Shown: in pieces, positions 1 to 5,601 of the stretch
Layout of the letters: each line of letters begins with the position of its first letter
Position numbering within the stretch: the first letter of the stretch is position 1
From: Clostridiales bacterium
GTDB lineage: Bacteria; Bacillota; Clostridia; Lachnospirales; Lachnospiraceae
Assembly: GCA_021199135.1 (NCBI GenBank)
Contig: JAJQIQ010000141.1
Location: 1 to 5,601 of the forward strand
Reading direction: 5' to 3'
Length of the DNA stretch: 5,601 nucleotides
Notes under the pieces: model-generated
What the model was told of the DNA's origin: nothing
Database searches by the model: none
Seen by the model: only the letters and a program-made list of their open reading frames with translations
Made by a program: the position numbers and the translations under genes

Positions 1-1357
1 TGTATTCGCCGCTTATCCTGCTGAAATGCGACTCATAGGAAAACGGGATCGTAATGTCCTCCCCGCCCACCCGTGCGATGCAGGTGATACGTGCGTCCCT
101 GACCTTCTCCATCGGAAAGTCGGCGTGGAAAGGGTGCCTCTTGTAGATGCTGATCCCGAAGACCTTGTAGTGCGAATAGCGCTCATTGTACTCAAGCGGA
201 TAGTCCTTCCCGCAAAAGCGCAGGGATATCTTTTCCGCCATCGAGAAGAGGAGCGGGTGCACCGTGCCGTCGATGGAGAGCGTCCCGTCCTCGTAGTTGC
301 AAAACTGAATGTTTGTTCTCAAGCTGTCTATCCCGTTGAACAGCGTGTTCTCTGCGCCGTAATATGGCCTGCCGGACAGGTAGTATTTTTCGAAGCGAAA
401 ATCCGGCCCAAACTTCAAGATGCCGTATATCCACTTCAAAGAATCATTGACGTTGCACTCGGCTATCCTGTGGGCGTTGAAAAGCACCGCGTCGTCGATG
501 TATAAGAACGCCCTCCCGAAATCGGCAAAAACCTGCTCGCCCTCCTCCTCGGTGATGACATGCTTGTTGCGGTTGTTCCAGTTTATGTAAATCCGGTTTT
601 TCACTGTAAACATCAGGTGGTACTGGATAAAATACGGTATGCCGCCCCGCCTTTTTACAAGCTCCTCAAGGAACGGGAACCAGAACTTTTCAAATGAGTC
701 CATGTACCATTCCCGCTCGTATGCGTCGCGAAACAGATCTGAATCCTGCTCGTGCATCTCCTCGCTTACATATATTGCTTTCGGGCAAAACATGACATGC
801 CCCGCATCCATGCACAGGCGCAGAAAATAATCGCGCTCCGCGTCGAGCCCGAGCGAGGGATCAAATTTCCTAGCCTTAAATCGCTCCGCAGATAGGAATG
901 TGCCGTCCAAATAGAACGGGTAGTGCCTGAAATCCTTGGAGAGCGAGGTGCGCACGCTCTTCGTCAGCTCTGTGGGATCTGCGAAGGCGCCTATTTTTTC
1001 TGTCGGCATCATCTTGCCAGGCATGATTATTGGCTCTCCGTCTGCGAATGCTTTTTCTATCTCACCAAACGCCCCCGGCTCAAAAAAATCTCCGCCGCTT
1101 ACTGCCGTGACACAGTCTCCTCCCACGCGTCCCATCGCGTCGTTGTAGCACTCTACGTCGCTCCTCCCCGTGCGCTCCAGCCAGATGAAATCACACCCCG
1201 AAAGCGCCGCCTCGCACTCTCCCTGATCCTGTCCCGATGCGTAGGTGATAATCTCCAAACCATGCGAGAGATGTTTTGATTCTCGGGCAAGCGAGGCCAG
1301 GGTTTTTTTGTTTTTCACTCCATCGTCCGTGGGTAACCAGATGACCGTAAGCTTCAT
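1..1357 (-). CDS. Multidomain family-2 glycosyltransferase, 5' part (C-terminus beyond window)
   Basis: The frame is open from the ATG at 1357-1355 to the left edge, giving 452 visible residues and no stop. The start overlaps the ATPase stop as ATGA, with AGGA 6 nt upstream (1364-1367). Residues 1-200 look like a GT-A glycosyltransferase: the N-terminal strand TVIWLP, then CYNDAMGRVGGDCVTAV (71-86), the position where GT2 enzymes carry N..A.G..I.F. The DxD-type metal motif expected next reads SGGD (87-90), so only D90 remains. LDAERDYFLRLC (171-182) fits the usual acceptor-side motif. A helical linker follows with IPYFIQY (240-246) and LYIDDAVL (285-292), then a strand-rich region (about 350-452). 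This layout recalls long clostridial glycosyltransferases that often sit beside, or are fused to, CDP-glycerol glycerophosphotransferase domains. That resemblance is from memory, and what follows off the edge is unknown. It probably acts in the cytoplasm on a wall or surface polymer; donor and acceptor are unknown. Confidence 0.8.
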   Translation of the reverse strand, partial: MKLTVIWLPTDDGVKNKKTLASLARESKHLSHGLEIITYASGQDQGECEAALSGCDFIWLERTGRSDVECYNDAMGRVGGDCVTAVSGGDFFEPGAFGEIEKAFADGEPIIMPGKMMPTEKIGAFADPTELTKSVRTSLSKDFRHYPFYLDGTFLSAERFKARKFDPSLGLDAERDYFLRLCMDAGHVMFCPKAIYVSEEMHEQDSDLFRDAYEREWYMDSFEKFWFPFLEELVKRRGGIPYFIQYHLMFTVKNRIYINWNNRNKHVITEEEGEQVFADFGRAFLYIDDAVLFNAHRIAECNVNDSLKWIYGILKFGPDFRFEKYYLSGRPYYGAENTLFNGIDSLRTNIQFCNYEDGTLSIDGTVHPLLFSMAEKISLRFCGKDYPLEYNERYSHYKVFGISIYKRHPFHADFPMEKVRDARITCIARVGGEDITIPFSYESHFSRISGEY

Positions 1358-2265
1358 TCCTTGTCCTGCCCTTCCTGTGCCTGCCGCAGCTGTTGCTCAA
1401 GCAGTTCATTCTTCTTTTGCATCCTCTTAATCTTCTTTTTCTGCTGCTTTATCTTTTTTTTCTTCGAATTTGTCCCCTCAGAGCTCCCCTCGCCAGCGCC
1501 ATCTTTCTTGGTGCTCAGCGGATTGTCCGCCATCTGCTCATATATGGGCGCGACCTCCTCGATGTCCCCGTATGCCACCAGCCTTCCGTGGTCGAGGATC
1601 ATCGCCTTGTTGCACAGGCGCATGACCTGATTGAGGTTGTGCGAAACGAAGAGCACAGTTATGCCAGTGTCAAACATGCTCATTATCTTTTCTTCGCTCT
1701 TCTGGCGGAAGTGGGCATCTCCGACCGAGAGCACCTCGTCCAAAATGAGTATCTGCGGCTCCACGACCGTCGCAATCGAAAAACCGAGGCGCGTGCGCAT
1801 CCCCGACGAATAGTTCTTCACCGGGACCTCTATGAAACTCCCGAGCTCTGAGAACTCCACGATCTCGTCAAATTTTGACTCGATGAATTTCTTGCTGTAG
1901 CCCAACACTGCGGCGTTTAGGTATATGTTCTCCGCGCCGGTATACTCCCGGTCAAAGCCCGCGCCCAGCTCGAGCAGCGGCGCGATCTTGCCGTGGTGCG
2001 TCACCGTGCCCTCCGTAGGCTTGAACACGCCGGATATGACCTTGAGCAGCGTGCTCTTTCCCGCTCCGTTGAGCCCGAGGATCCCGACTCGATCCCCTTT
2101 TTCGATCTCGAACGAGATGTCCTTAAGGGCCCAGAAGACGTTGTTTTCTTTTTCTTTTTTTCTTCTGAAAAGATGGAACACATAGTCCTTGAGCGTGTCC
2201 GTCTTCTCCTTGCTCAGGGAAAATCTCATCCCAACGTGCTCGAGCACGATTGCCTTCTCTGCCAT
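1354..2265 (-). CDS. ABC transporter ATPase for polysaccharide/teichoic acid export (TagH/Wzt type)
   Basis: 303 residues. This is the nucleotide-binding subunit that powers export of a lipid-linked polymer, paired with the permease just upstream. Visible motifs: Walker A GLNGAGKS (64-71), the LLELGAGFDREYTGAENIYLN stretch (97-117) typical of polymer exporters, signature YSSGM (152-156), Walker B ILILDE (172-177), D-loop SVGD (180-183) and switch His209. All look intact. The insertion between the first strand and Walker A (about 20-45, ending FWALKDISFEI) is also usual for TagH/Wzt proteins. The core ends near 250. Residues 251-303 are a charged tail: a Gly/Ser/Glu linker, then a lysine-rich segment and predicted coiled coil (268-297). 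There is no room for a Wzt carbohydrate-binding domain or the long extracellular part of Bacillus TagH. The start is the ATG 10 nt after the permease stop, with AGGGGAG (2271-2277) overlapping that stop, which suggests translational coupling. Confidence 0.94.
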   Translation of the reverse strand: MAEKAIVLEHVGMRFSLSKEKTDTLKDYVFHLFRRKKEKENNVFWALKDISFEIEKGDRVGILGLNGAGKSTLLKVISGVFKPTEGTVTHHGKIAPLLELGAGFDREYTGAENIYLNAAVLGYSKKFIESKFDEIVEFSELGSFIEVPVKNYSSGMRTRLGFSIATVVEPQILILDEVLSVGDAHFRQKSEEKIMSMFDTGITVLFVSHNLNQVMRLCNKAMILDHGRLVAYGDIEEVAPIYEQMADNPLSTKKDGAGEGSSEGTNSKKKKIKQQKKKIKRMQKKNELLEQQLRQAQEGQDKE

Positions 2266-2275
2266 ATGCTCTCCC

Positions 2276-3055
2276 CTATAGGTGCAATATGAACTCGTCC
2301 TGCTTCTTCTTGAACATAATGACGCCTATCACCGTCGTCACGATCCCGAAGCCAATCTCATACGCAAAATAGCTCATGTTCATCGGCTCCCCGAACACGC
2401 CCGACCGAAACGTGTCGATCGCACAGAACATCGGATTGTACCGAAGAATCCACCACCACCTGCTCTCCAGCAGCTTGTCCGCAGTGTACATGATCGCGGA
2501 GGTGTACATGATGAGCGTGAGAACCACGCCCCAGAGATGCTCGAGATCCCTGAAGAACACCCCGAGCACCGCCAGTATCAGGCAGCACCCTGTCGTAAAT
2601 ATGAGCAGGCCTAAAAGCGACGGAATCACCTGAAACATATACAGCGTCGGCCGAACCCCGAGAACAGCCCCGACTGCGACCAGCACGACCAGGGAAATCA
2701 AGAATATGATGTAGTTGTACAGGATGGCCGAGATCGTGTACAGGTATTTCGGAACATAGATCTTCTTTATCATCGATGCGTTCCTGTTCATCGACATCAG
2801 CGCGGTCTTCGTCGCGCTCGAAAAATAGCCGTACAGCAGGCGCCCCGTCAGGACGTAGACTGGGAACGACTTGTCCTTGCCCTTGTGAAGCAGCGTCCCG
2901 AAGACGATCGTCAGCACTATCATCGACAGCAACGGCTCGAGCAGCGACCACAAGATGCCGAGGTACGAGCGCCTGTACTTAAGCTTGATTCCCTTTTTTA
3001 TGAGCTCCCACAGCAAGAAACGATAGTGCAGGAACGAGTCAATATATTTTTTCAT
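2276..3055 (-). CDS. ABC-2 type polysaccharide/teichoic acid export permease (TagG/Wzm type)
   Basis: 259 residues, the usual length for the family. It is the membrane subunit that forms the translocation path for a lipid-linked polymer, working with the ATPase encoded next. The cytoplasmic N-terminus carries KLKYRRSYLGILWSLLEPL (24-42), the amphipathic/coupling region characteristic of TagG, Wzm and KpsM permeases. Hydrophobic segments lie near 36-55, 65-85, 108-132, 143-166, 173-191 and 230-247, giving about six spans; RWWWILRYNPM (199-209) before the last span is also typical. The C-terminus is short and lysine-rich (KKKQDEFILHL). The ATG at 3055-3053 is the only usable start: upstream in frame there is no ATG, GTG or TTG before a TAG. 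Its ribosome site is odd, since the only good GGAGG is 26 nt upstream. A promoter at 3105-3133 probably drives this gene and those after it. Confidence 0.95.
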   Translation of the reverse strand: MKKYIDSFLHYRFLLWELIKKGIKLKYRRSYLGILWSLLEPLLSMIVLTIVFGTLLHKGKDKSFPVYVLTGRLLYGYFSSATKTALMSMNRNASMIKKIYVPKYLYTISAILYNYIIFLISLVVLVAVGAVLGVRPTLYMFQVIPSLLGLLIFTTGCCLILAVLGVFFRDLEHLWGVVLTLIMYTSAIMYTADKLLESRWWWILRYNPMFCAIDTFRSGVFGEPMNMSYFAYEIGFGIVTTVIGVIMFKKKQDEFILHL

Positions 3056-3086
3056 GGCTTCATCAAATCTCTTTTCAAAATCCTCC
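3052..3086 (-). promoter_or_regulatory. Distant Shine-Dalgarno and tiny leader ORF before the permease
   Basis: The strongest Shine-Dalgarno core here, GGAGG (3082-3086), lies 26 nt from the permease ATG, too far for ordinary use. Between them a minimal reading frame ATG-AAG-CCA-TGA (3063-3052) ends by overlapping the permease start as ATGA; it can be read from in-frame TTG codons at 3066 or 3078. Only weak purine stretches (AAGAG, GATGAAG) lie closer to either start. The permease may be translated by coupling to this mini-ORF, or its initiation may simply be weak. The bases are seen directly; the function is inference. Confidence 0.3.
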
Positions 3087-3104
3087 GTGACTAAAAACTA
3101 GAAT

Positions 3105-3133
3105 ATTGTAGCACAAAAACTCCTATACGTCAA
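3105..3133 (-). promoter_or_regulatory. Predicted sigma-A/sigma-70 promoter for the ABC exporter genes
   Basis: On the minus strand there is a -35 box TTGACG (3128-3133, 5 of 6 consensus), a 17-nt spacer, and a -10 box TACAAT (3105-3110, 5 of 6), with an extended -10 TG one base upstream of it. The -35 overlaps the TGA stop of the licD-like gene. Transcription would start near 3098, leaving a leader of about 43 nt before the permease ATG. It sits in the only sizeable gap in the window (3056-3129), which is clearly AT-richer than the genes. No terminator hairpin is visible in the gap, so read-through from upstream is also expected. Confidence 0.72.
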
Positions 3134-4860
3134 TCAACTAGCCACACCCTCATCCGATGGTCTTTACGCTCATCATCGGGCGGGAGGGTCATGTAATCCC
3201 CGAAAACCTGGGAGAGGTAGCGATCCGGGCAACCGGGCGAAACATACTCCTTACCCTCGAACGTCACCTCGGTGAAGTTTACGACCTCATCGCGTCTGCA
3301 CCTCTCTCCCACCCCATAAATGCCGTAGGTTATCGCGCCGACGTATTTTGACGTGTCGTAATCATACTGCCGTGCGCGCCTGTCGAGCCCGTCCACGAGC
3401 CGCCGCACGCCGACGAGCCGCATGATCATGACCATCGGGGTCTTTGCGATTATCCTCTTAAAGGAGACTCCCTTGAACAGCTGCGATCGGGCGCACTGGA
3501 TGAAGTATCTCTGCCGCTTCGCCCAAACGGCGAGCCGCCGGGCCTTGCCGTCGTCCTCGGGCCAGCCGTCCTGCGGGAATATGTCTATGAACAGATTCAG
3601 GGTCTGGCATTTCTTCCTGATGTACTGCGAGCTGTCCCTCTCGAGGCGTGTGTTAGTCGAGGCTAACTGCGCGTAGGGGTTCGGCAAGCTCCCCCTGCTG
3701 CCCGAGATGACGCGCATGTGAGGAGCAACATCCTCGGTGTCGGTCAGCTCCAAAAATTTCTCGTAATCTGGCCTCGGCATCCCGACGTCGATGTCGTCGT
3801 CCCATGGGATGAAGCCCCTGTGACGCACCGCCCCGAGAAGCGTCCCGCCGACGAGGTAGTAGCGCAGGTTATTTTTCACGCAGAAGGCGACGAAGGAGTC
3901 CAGCATCGTAACGAGCAAGCCCTGCACCTCGGGCTTTTCGAGGAGCCTCGGCCCGCCCTCCCCGGGAAGCCGCAGCATCCTTATCGCGTGGTGCTCCCTC
4001 TCCTCCTCCGGCGGGATCTTCATGTATTCGCCGTAGAGGTTTGTGAGGTAGGCGTCGTAGTCCGCCGTGACGGAGAGCTCGTGCCCCTCGAACGGCATTT
4101 TCTGCAACTTGAGGAAACTCCCGCGTTCGTACATCTCGCCGAAGAAATGCTTCCTGCCGGACGGCACCGTGACATACTTTGAGCCGTCGTCCCTGCACCT
4201 CATCAGGCAATGCTGGACGCTCTTATAAAGCCGGTTCGGCGCAACCGCAAAAACCGCCCCGATTATCCCTTTTGCTTTTATCAGCAGCCTCGCCCGCCTG
4301 TCCTCTGAGGCAAGCTCGAGGAAATCCCCCCTCCACGAAAACATCCGATAGCACGAGAGCGCAAAGAGCCCCGCCTCGGCGCAGATTCCGTGCCAGGCGC
4401 GGCGCAGCTTATTGTCATATGTGTTTTCTATGACGAAGATGTCGAGCTTTATCCCGCACTGCGATATGTCCTGCGCGAGGTACTCCTGAAAGACGGTCCC
4501 CCGCCTGTGGACCTGTATGAACGAGCTTAGGTACCCCGGCGTCCGCAGCGGCGCCTCGACATAGTATTTCTCCGGAAACCTCTCCCCTATCGCATCGAGG
4601 AGCATGTCGATGTGCGCCCTAGGGATATTGAGGTCCATGTCGTCGTCCCACGGAATGAAGCCCCTGTGACGGACTGCCCCCAAGGCCGAGCCGCCGCCGA
4701 GCATGTAGGGGATGCCCAGTTCATCACAGAGTGCCGCCACGTCGAGCGCGGCCTCGAGCACAACGGCCTTTATCCTCTCGGTTTCCTCCTGCGTCAGGTG
4801 GTGCAGCCCCCCGTTTCGGGAGAGCCGGCCTTTTAAGATTTCGTTCGTGTCAAACGCCAT
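3130..4860 (-). CDS. Tandem LicD-family phosphotransferase (two fused LicD domains)
   Basis: 576 residues, about twice the length of an ordinary LicD protein. LicD proteins have a nucleotidyltransferase-like fold and transfer a phospho-substituent, classically phosphocholine from CDP-choline, onto cell-surface glycans in the cytoplasm. Domain 1 (about 20-290) has GGGSALGAVRHRGFIPWDDDMD (55-76), KLDIFV (138-143) and YGEYMKIPPEEER (276-288). Domain 2 (about 310-570) has GGTLLGAVRHRGFIPWDDDID (338-358), FIDIFP (424-429) and FGDYMTLPPDDER (553-565). The DDDxD acids (72-74, 76 and 354-356, 358) and the later Asp (140, 426) are present in both, so both halves look active. The motifs are exactly 282 residues apart. 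The start is the ATG 1 nt after the upstream stop, with GGGGAG (4866-4871) 5 nt ahead. The substituent cannot be told from sequence; no choline uptake or CTP:phosphocholine cytidylyltransferase gene is visible here. Confidence 0.93.
   Translation of the reverse strand: MAFDTNEILKGRLSRNGGLHHLTQEETERIKAVVLEAALDVAALCDELGIPYMLGGGSALGAVRHRGFIPWDDDMDLNIPRAHIDMLLDAIGERFPEKYYVEAPLRTPGYLSSFIQVHRRGTVFQEYLAQDISQCGIKLDIFVIENTYDNKLRRAWHGICAEAGLFALSCYRMFSWRGDFLELASEDRRARLLIKAKGIIGAVFAVAPNRLYKSVQHCLMRCRDDGSKYVTVPSGRKHFFGEMYERGSFLKLQKMPFEGHELSVTADYDAYLTNLYGEYMKIPPEEEREHHAIRMLRLPGEGGPRLLEKPEVQGLLVTMLDSFVAFCVKNNLRYYLVGGTLLGAVRHRGFIPWDDDIDVGMPRPDYEKFLELTDTEDVAPHMRVISGSRGSLPNPYAQLASTNTRLERDSSQYIRKKCQTLNLFIDIFPQDGWPEDDGKARRLAVWAKRQRYFIQCARSQLFKGVSFKRIIAKTPMVMIMRLVGVRRLVDGLDRRARQYDYDTSKYVGAITYGIYGVGERCRRDEVVNFTEVTFEGKEYVSPGCPDRYLSQVFGDYMTLPPDDERKDHRMRVWLVD
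3791..3825. repeat. 35-bp direct repeat, copy in LicD domain 2
   Basis: It matches 4637-4671 at 33 of 35 positions (mismatches at 3805 and 3808), including identical runs of 14 and 17 bp. It encodes the AVRHRGFIPWDDD core of the second LicD domain. The copies are in direct orientation, 846 bp apart, a whole number of codons (282). Confidence 0.85.
4637..4671. repeat. 35-bp direct repeat, copy in LicD domain 1
   Basis: This is the partner of 3791-3825 (33 of 35 bases identical). It encodes the AVRHRGFIPWDDD core of the first LicD domain. The identity is higher than in the surrounding domain sequence, which has diverged strongly between the two halves. Confidence 0.85.
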
Positions 4861-4861
4861 G

Positions 4862-5601
4862 TCATCTCCCCGCCTTCAGCCGCGCGAAAAGCCCGCCGTT
4901 TTTCTCCTTCACCCTCGATATGACCCGGGACTCGAGCATGGTAAGCGGCACGCTCTTTAGGCGTATCGGGATGAGCATGAGCTTCATGTAAAAAGACTTA
5001 GGCCTAGCCTCCGAGAGCGCCACGGCGACGCGCGGATTTTTTAGCATCTTCCTTATCTGCGCTTTCTTCTGCTCTCTGGTGAGCGTGCACCTGCTGCTCG
5101 TCACGTTCTCGATGCAGCCGATGAGCCGCTCTACGTAGCGGCGCGAGACCATCTCGCGGACCGGCCCGGAGTCTATGCCCCATTCCTCGTAGAGCCCCTG
5201 CATCCAGCCGTGCTCCTCCTCGCGCTTTTCGTACATCTGGGGACGATAGGCGCTCGTCTCCGAGTCCTCGCGCTCGCGGATGAAATGGTAGTAAGCCTCC
5301 GTGCTCACCACGACGCGCTCCACTGTCCTTATGTAGCTCAAGTTGAACGGGAAATCGTCCCACAGGGTCTGCGGGAAGCGCAAGTTTTTCTCTTTTATCT
5401 CATCCAAACGGTAGAGCTTGTTCCAGGGAGTGTAGAGCATGTTGCGGTCGAAGTAGCGGTAGGACTCCCTCCGAAACTCGTCCGCATTTTCATAGACGCG
5501 GTCGTCGACGCAGATCTTCTCGCTCAGCACCCCGCCCTTGCAGTGGGTGTCGATGAAAAAGCCGCAGACGACGAGGTCCGCGGAATTCTCCTCGGCGAGG
5601 G
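4862..5601 (-). CDS. Family-2 glycosyltransferase, 3' part (N-terminus beyond window)
   Basis: The frame is open from the right edge (first full codon 5599) to the TGA at 4864-4862, giving 245 residues. A GTG at 5530 could be mistaken for the start, but the reading frame and a plausible GT-A strand (ADLVVCGFFID) continue upstream of it, so the gene is cut by the window edge and lacks roughly its first 90-100 residues, including the DxD region. The visible part matches the second half of a GT2 domain: TPWNKLYRLDEIKEKNLRFPQ, then LWDDFPFNLSYIRTVERVVV, at the place where relatives have a (G)EDxxFN motif, then a YYHFIRERED stretch. After this comes a mostly helical, basic C-terminal region ending GGLFARLKAGR. 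It would add a sugar to the growing surface polymer; donor and linkage cannot be told. It is followed after 1 nt by the licD-like gene, so the two are almost certainly co-transcribed. Confidence 0.87.
   Translation of the reverse strand, partial: LAEENSADLVVCGFFIDTHCKGGVLSEKICVDDRVYENADEFRRESYRYFDRNMLYTPWNKLYRLDEIKEKNLRFPQTLWDDFPFNLSYIRTVERVVVSTEAYYHFIREREDSETSAYRPQMYEKREEEHGWMQGLYEEWGIDSGPVREMVSRRYVERLIGCIENVTSSRCTLTREQKKAQIRKMLKNPRVAVALSEARPKSFYMKLMLIPIRLKSVPLTMLESRVISRVKEKNGGLFARLKAGR

Noticed and set aside
26..505. Plus-strand open frame of 159 codons
   Set aside because: It lies wholly antisense to the left glycosyltransferase, whose frame is intact with clear family motifs. The translation shows no recognisable domain.
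1393..1851. Plus-strand open frame of 152 codons with Leu/Phe-rich, membrane-like start
   Set aside because: The hydrophobic stretch is the complement of the lysine-rich tail codons of the ATPase (AAG/AAA read as CTT/TTT). It is antisense to a well-supported gene.
2358..2951. Minus-strand open frame of 197 codons inside the permease region
   Set aside because: It overlaps the permease in another frame, has no membrane segments or known motif, and is rich in Asp/Arg/Ala as expected of an out-of-frame read of this DNA.
3056..3129. Intrinsic terminator between the licD-like gene and the permease
   Set aside because: There are T-runs (TTTTT) but no GC-rich hairpin before them on either strand, so I cannot support a terminator here.
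3718..4182. Plus-strand open frame of 154 codons
   Set aside because: Antisense to the licD-like gene. Its content repeats complement-frame text of the LicD motifs (VVVPWDEAPVTHRP also appears opposite the other domain), which shows it is a shadow.
5528..5530. GTG at 5530 as the start of the right-edge glycosyltransferase
   Set aside because: The same frame stays open to the window edge and encodes plausible GT-A sequence (ADLVVCGFFID). A protein starting at 5530 would lack most of the catalytic domain and has no clear ribosome site.

Overview
The window is one block of cell-surface polysaccharide or teichoic-acid-type genes, all read on the minus strand, so transcription runs from the right edge to the left. 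It carries five protein genes, and the two at the edges are cut. In transcription order they are: the 3' part of a family-2 glycosyltransferase (4862-5601); a 576-residue protein with two complete LicD-type phosphotransferase domains (3130-4860); the permease (2276-3055) and ATPase (1354-2265) of a TagGH/Wzm-Wzt-type polymer ABC exporter; and the 5' part of a large multidomain glycosyltransferase (1-1357). Nearly all the DNA is coding. The only gap over 10 bp is 74 bp between the licD-like gene and the permease. I see no tRNA, rRNA, CRISPR array, transposon or clear terminator.

The host is probably a Gram-positive member of the Bacillota, perhaps a Lachnospiraceae-like clostridium. The exporter pair lacks a Wzt carbohydrate-binding domain, the licD-like domains sit beside glycosyltransferases, and the left gene resembles (from memory) glycosyltransferases common in that family. 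Base composition is moderately GC-rich by eye, with frequent AGG and ATA codons. The lineage call is an inference.

Genes are tightly packed: 1 nt between glycosyltransferase and licD, 10 nt between permease and ATPase, and a 4-nt ATGA overlap between ATPase and the left glycosyltransferase. The 74-bp gap holds a strong-looking sigma-A/sigma-70 promoter (TTGACG, 17 nt, TGC-TACAAT) whose -35 box overlaps the licD stop codon. The exporter and downstream glycosyltransferase could therefore be transcribed independently of the genes to the right.

Working model: glycosyltransferases build a lipid-linked polymer in the cytoplasm, the double LicD protein adds phospho-substituents (phosphocholine or a similar group from a CDP-activated donor), and the ABC pair flips the polymer across the membrane. 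The most notable points are the tandem LicD fusion with both active-site motifs intact, a 35-bp near-identical DNA repeat inside it that could collapse it in frame to one domain, the internal promoter, and a divergent metal-site motif in the left glycosyltransferase. None of these amounts to an obviously new type of system.
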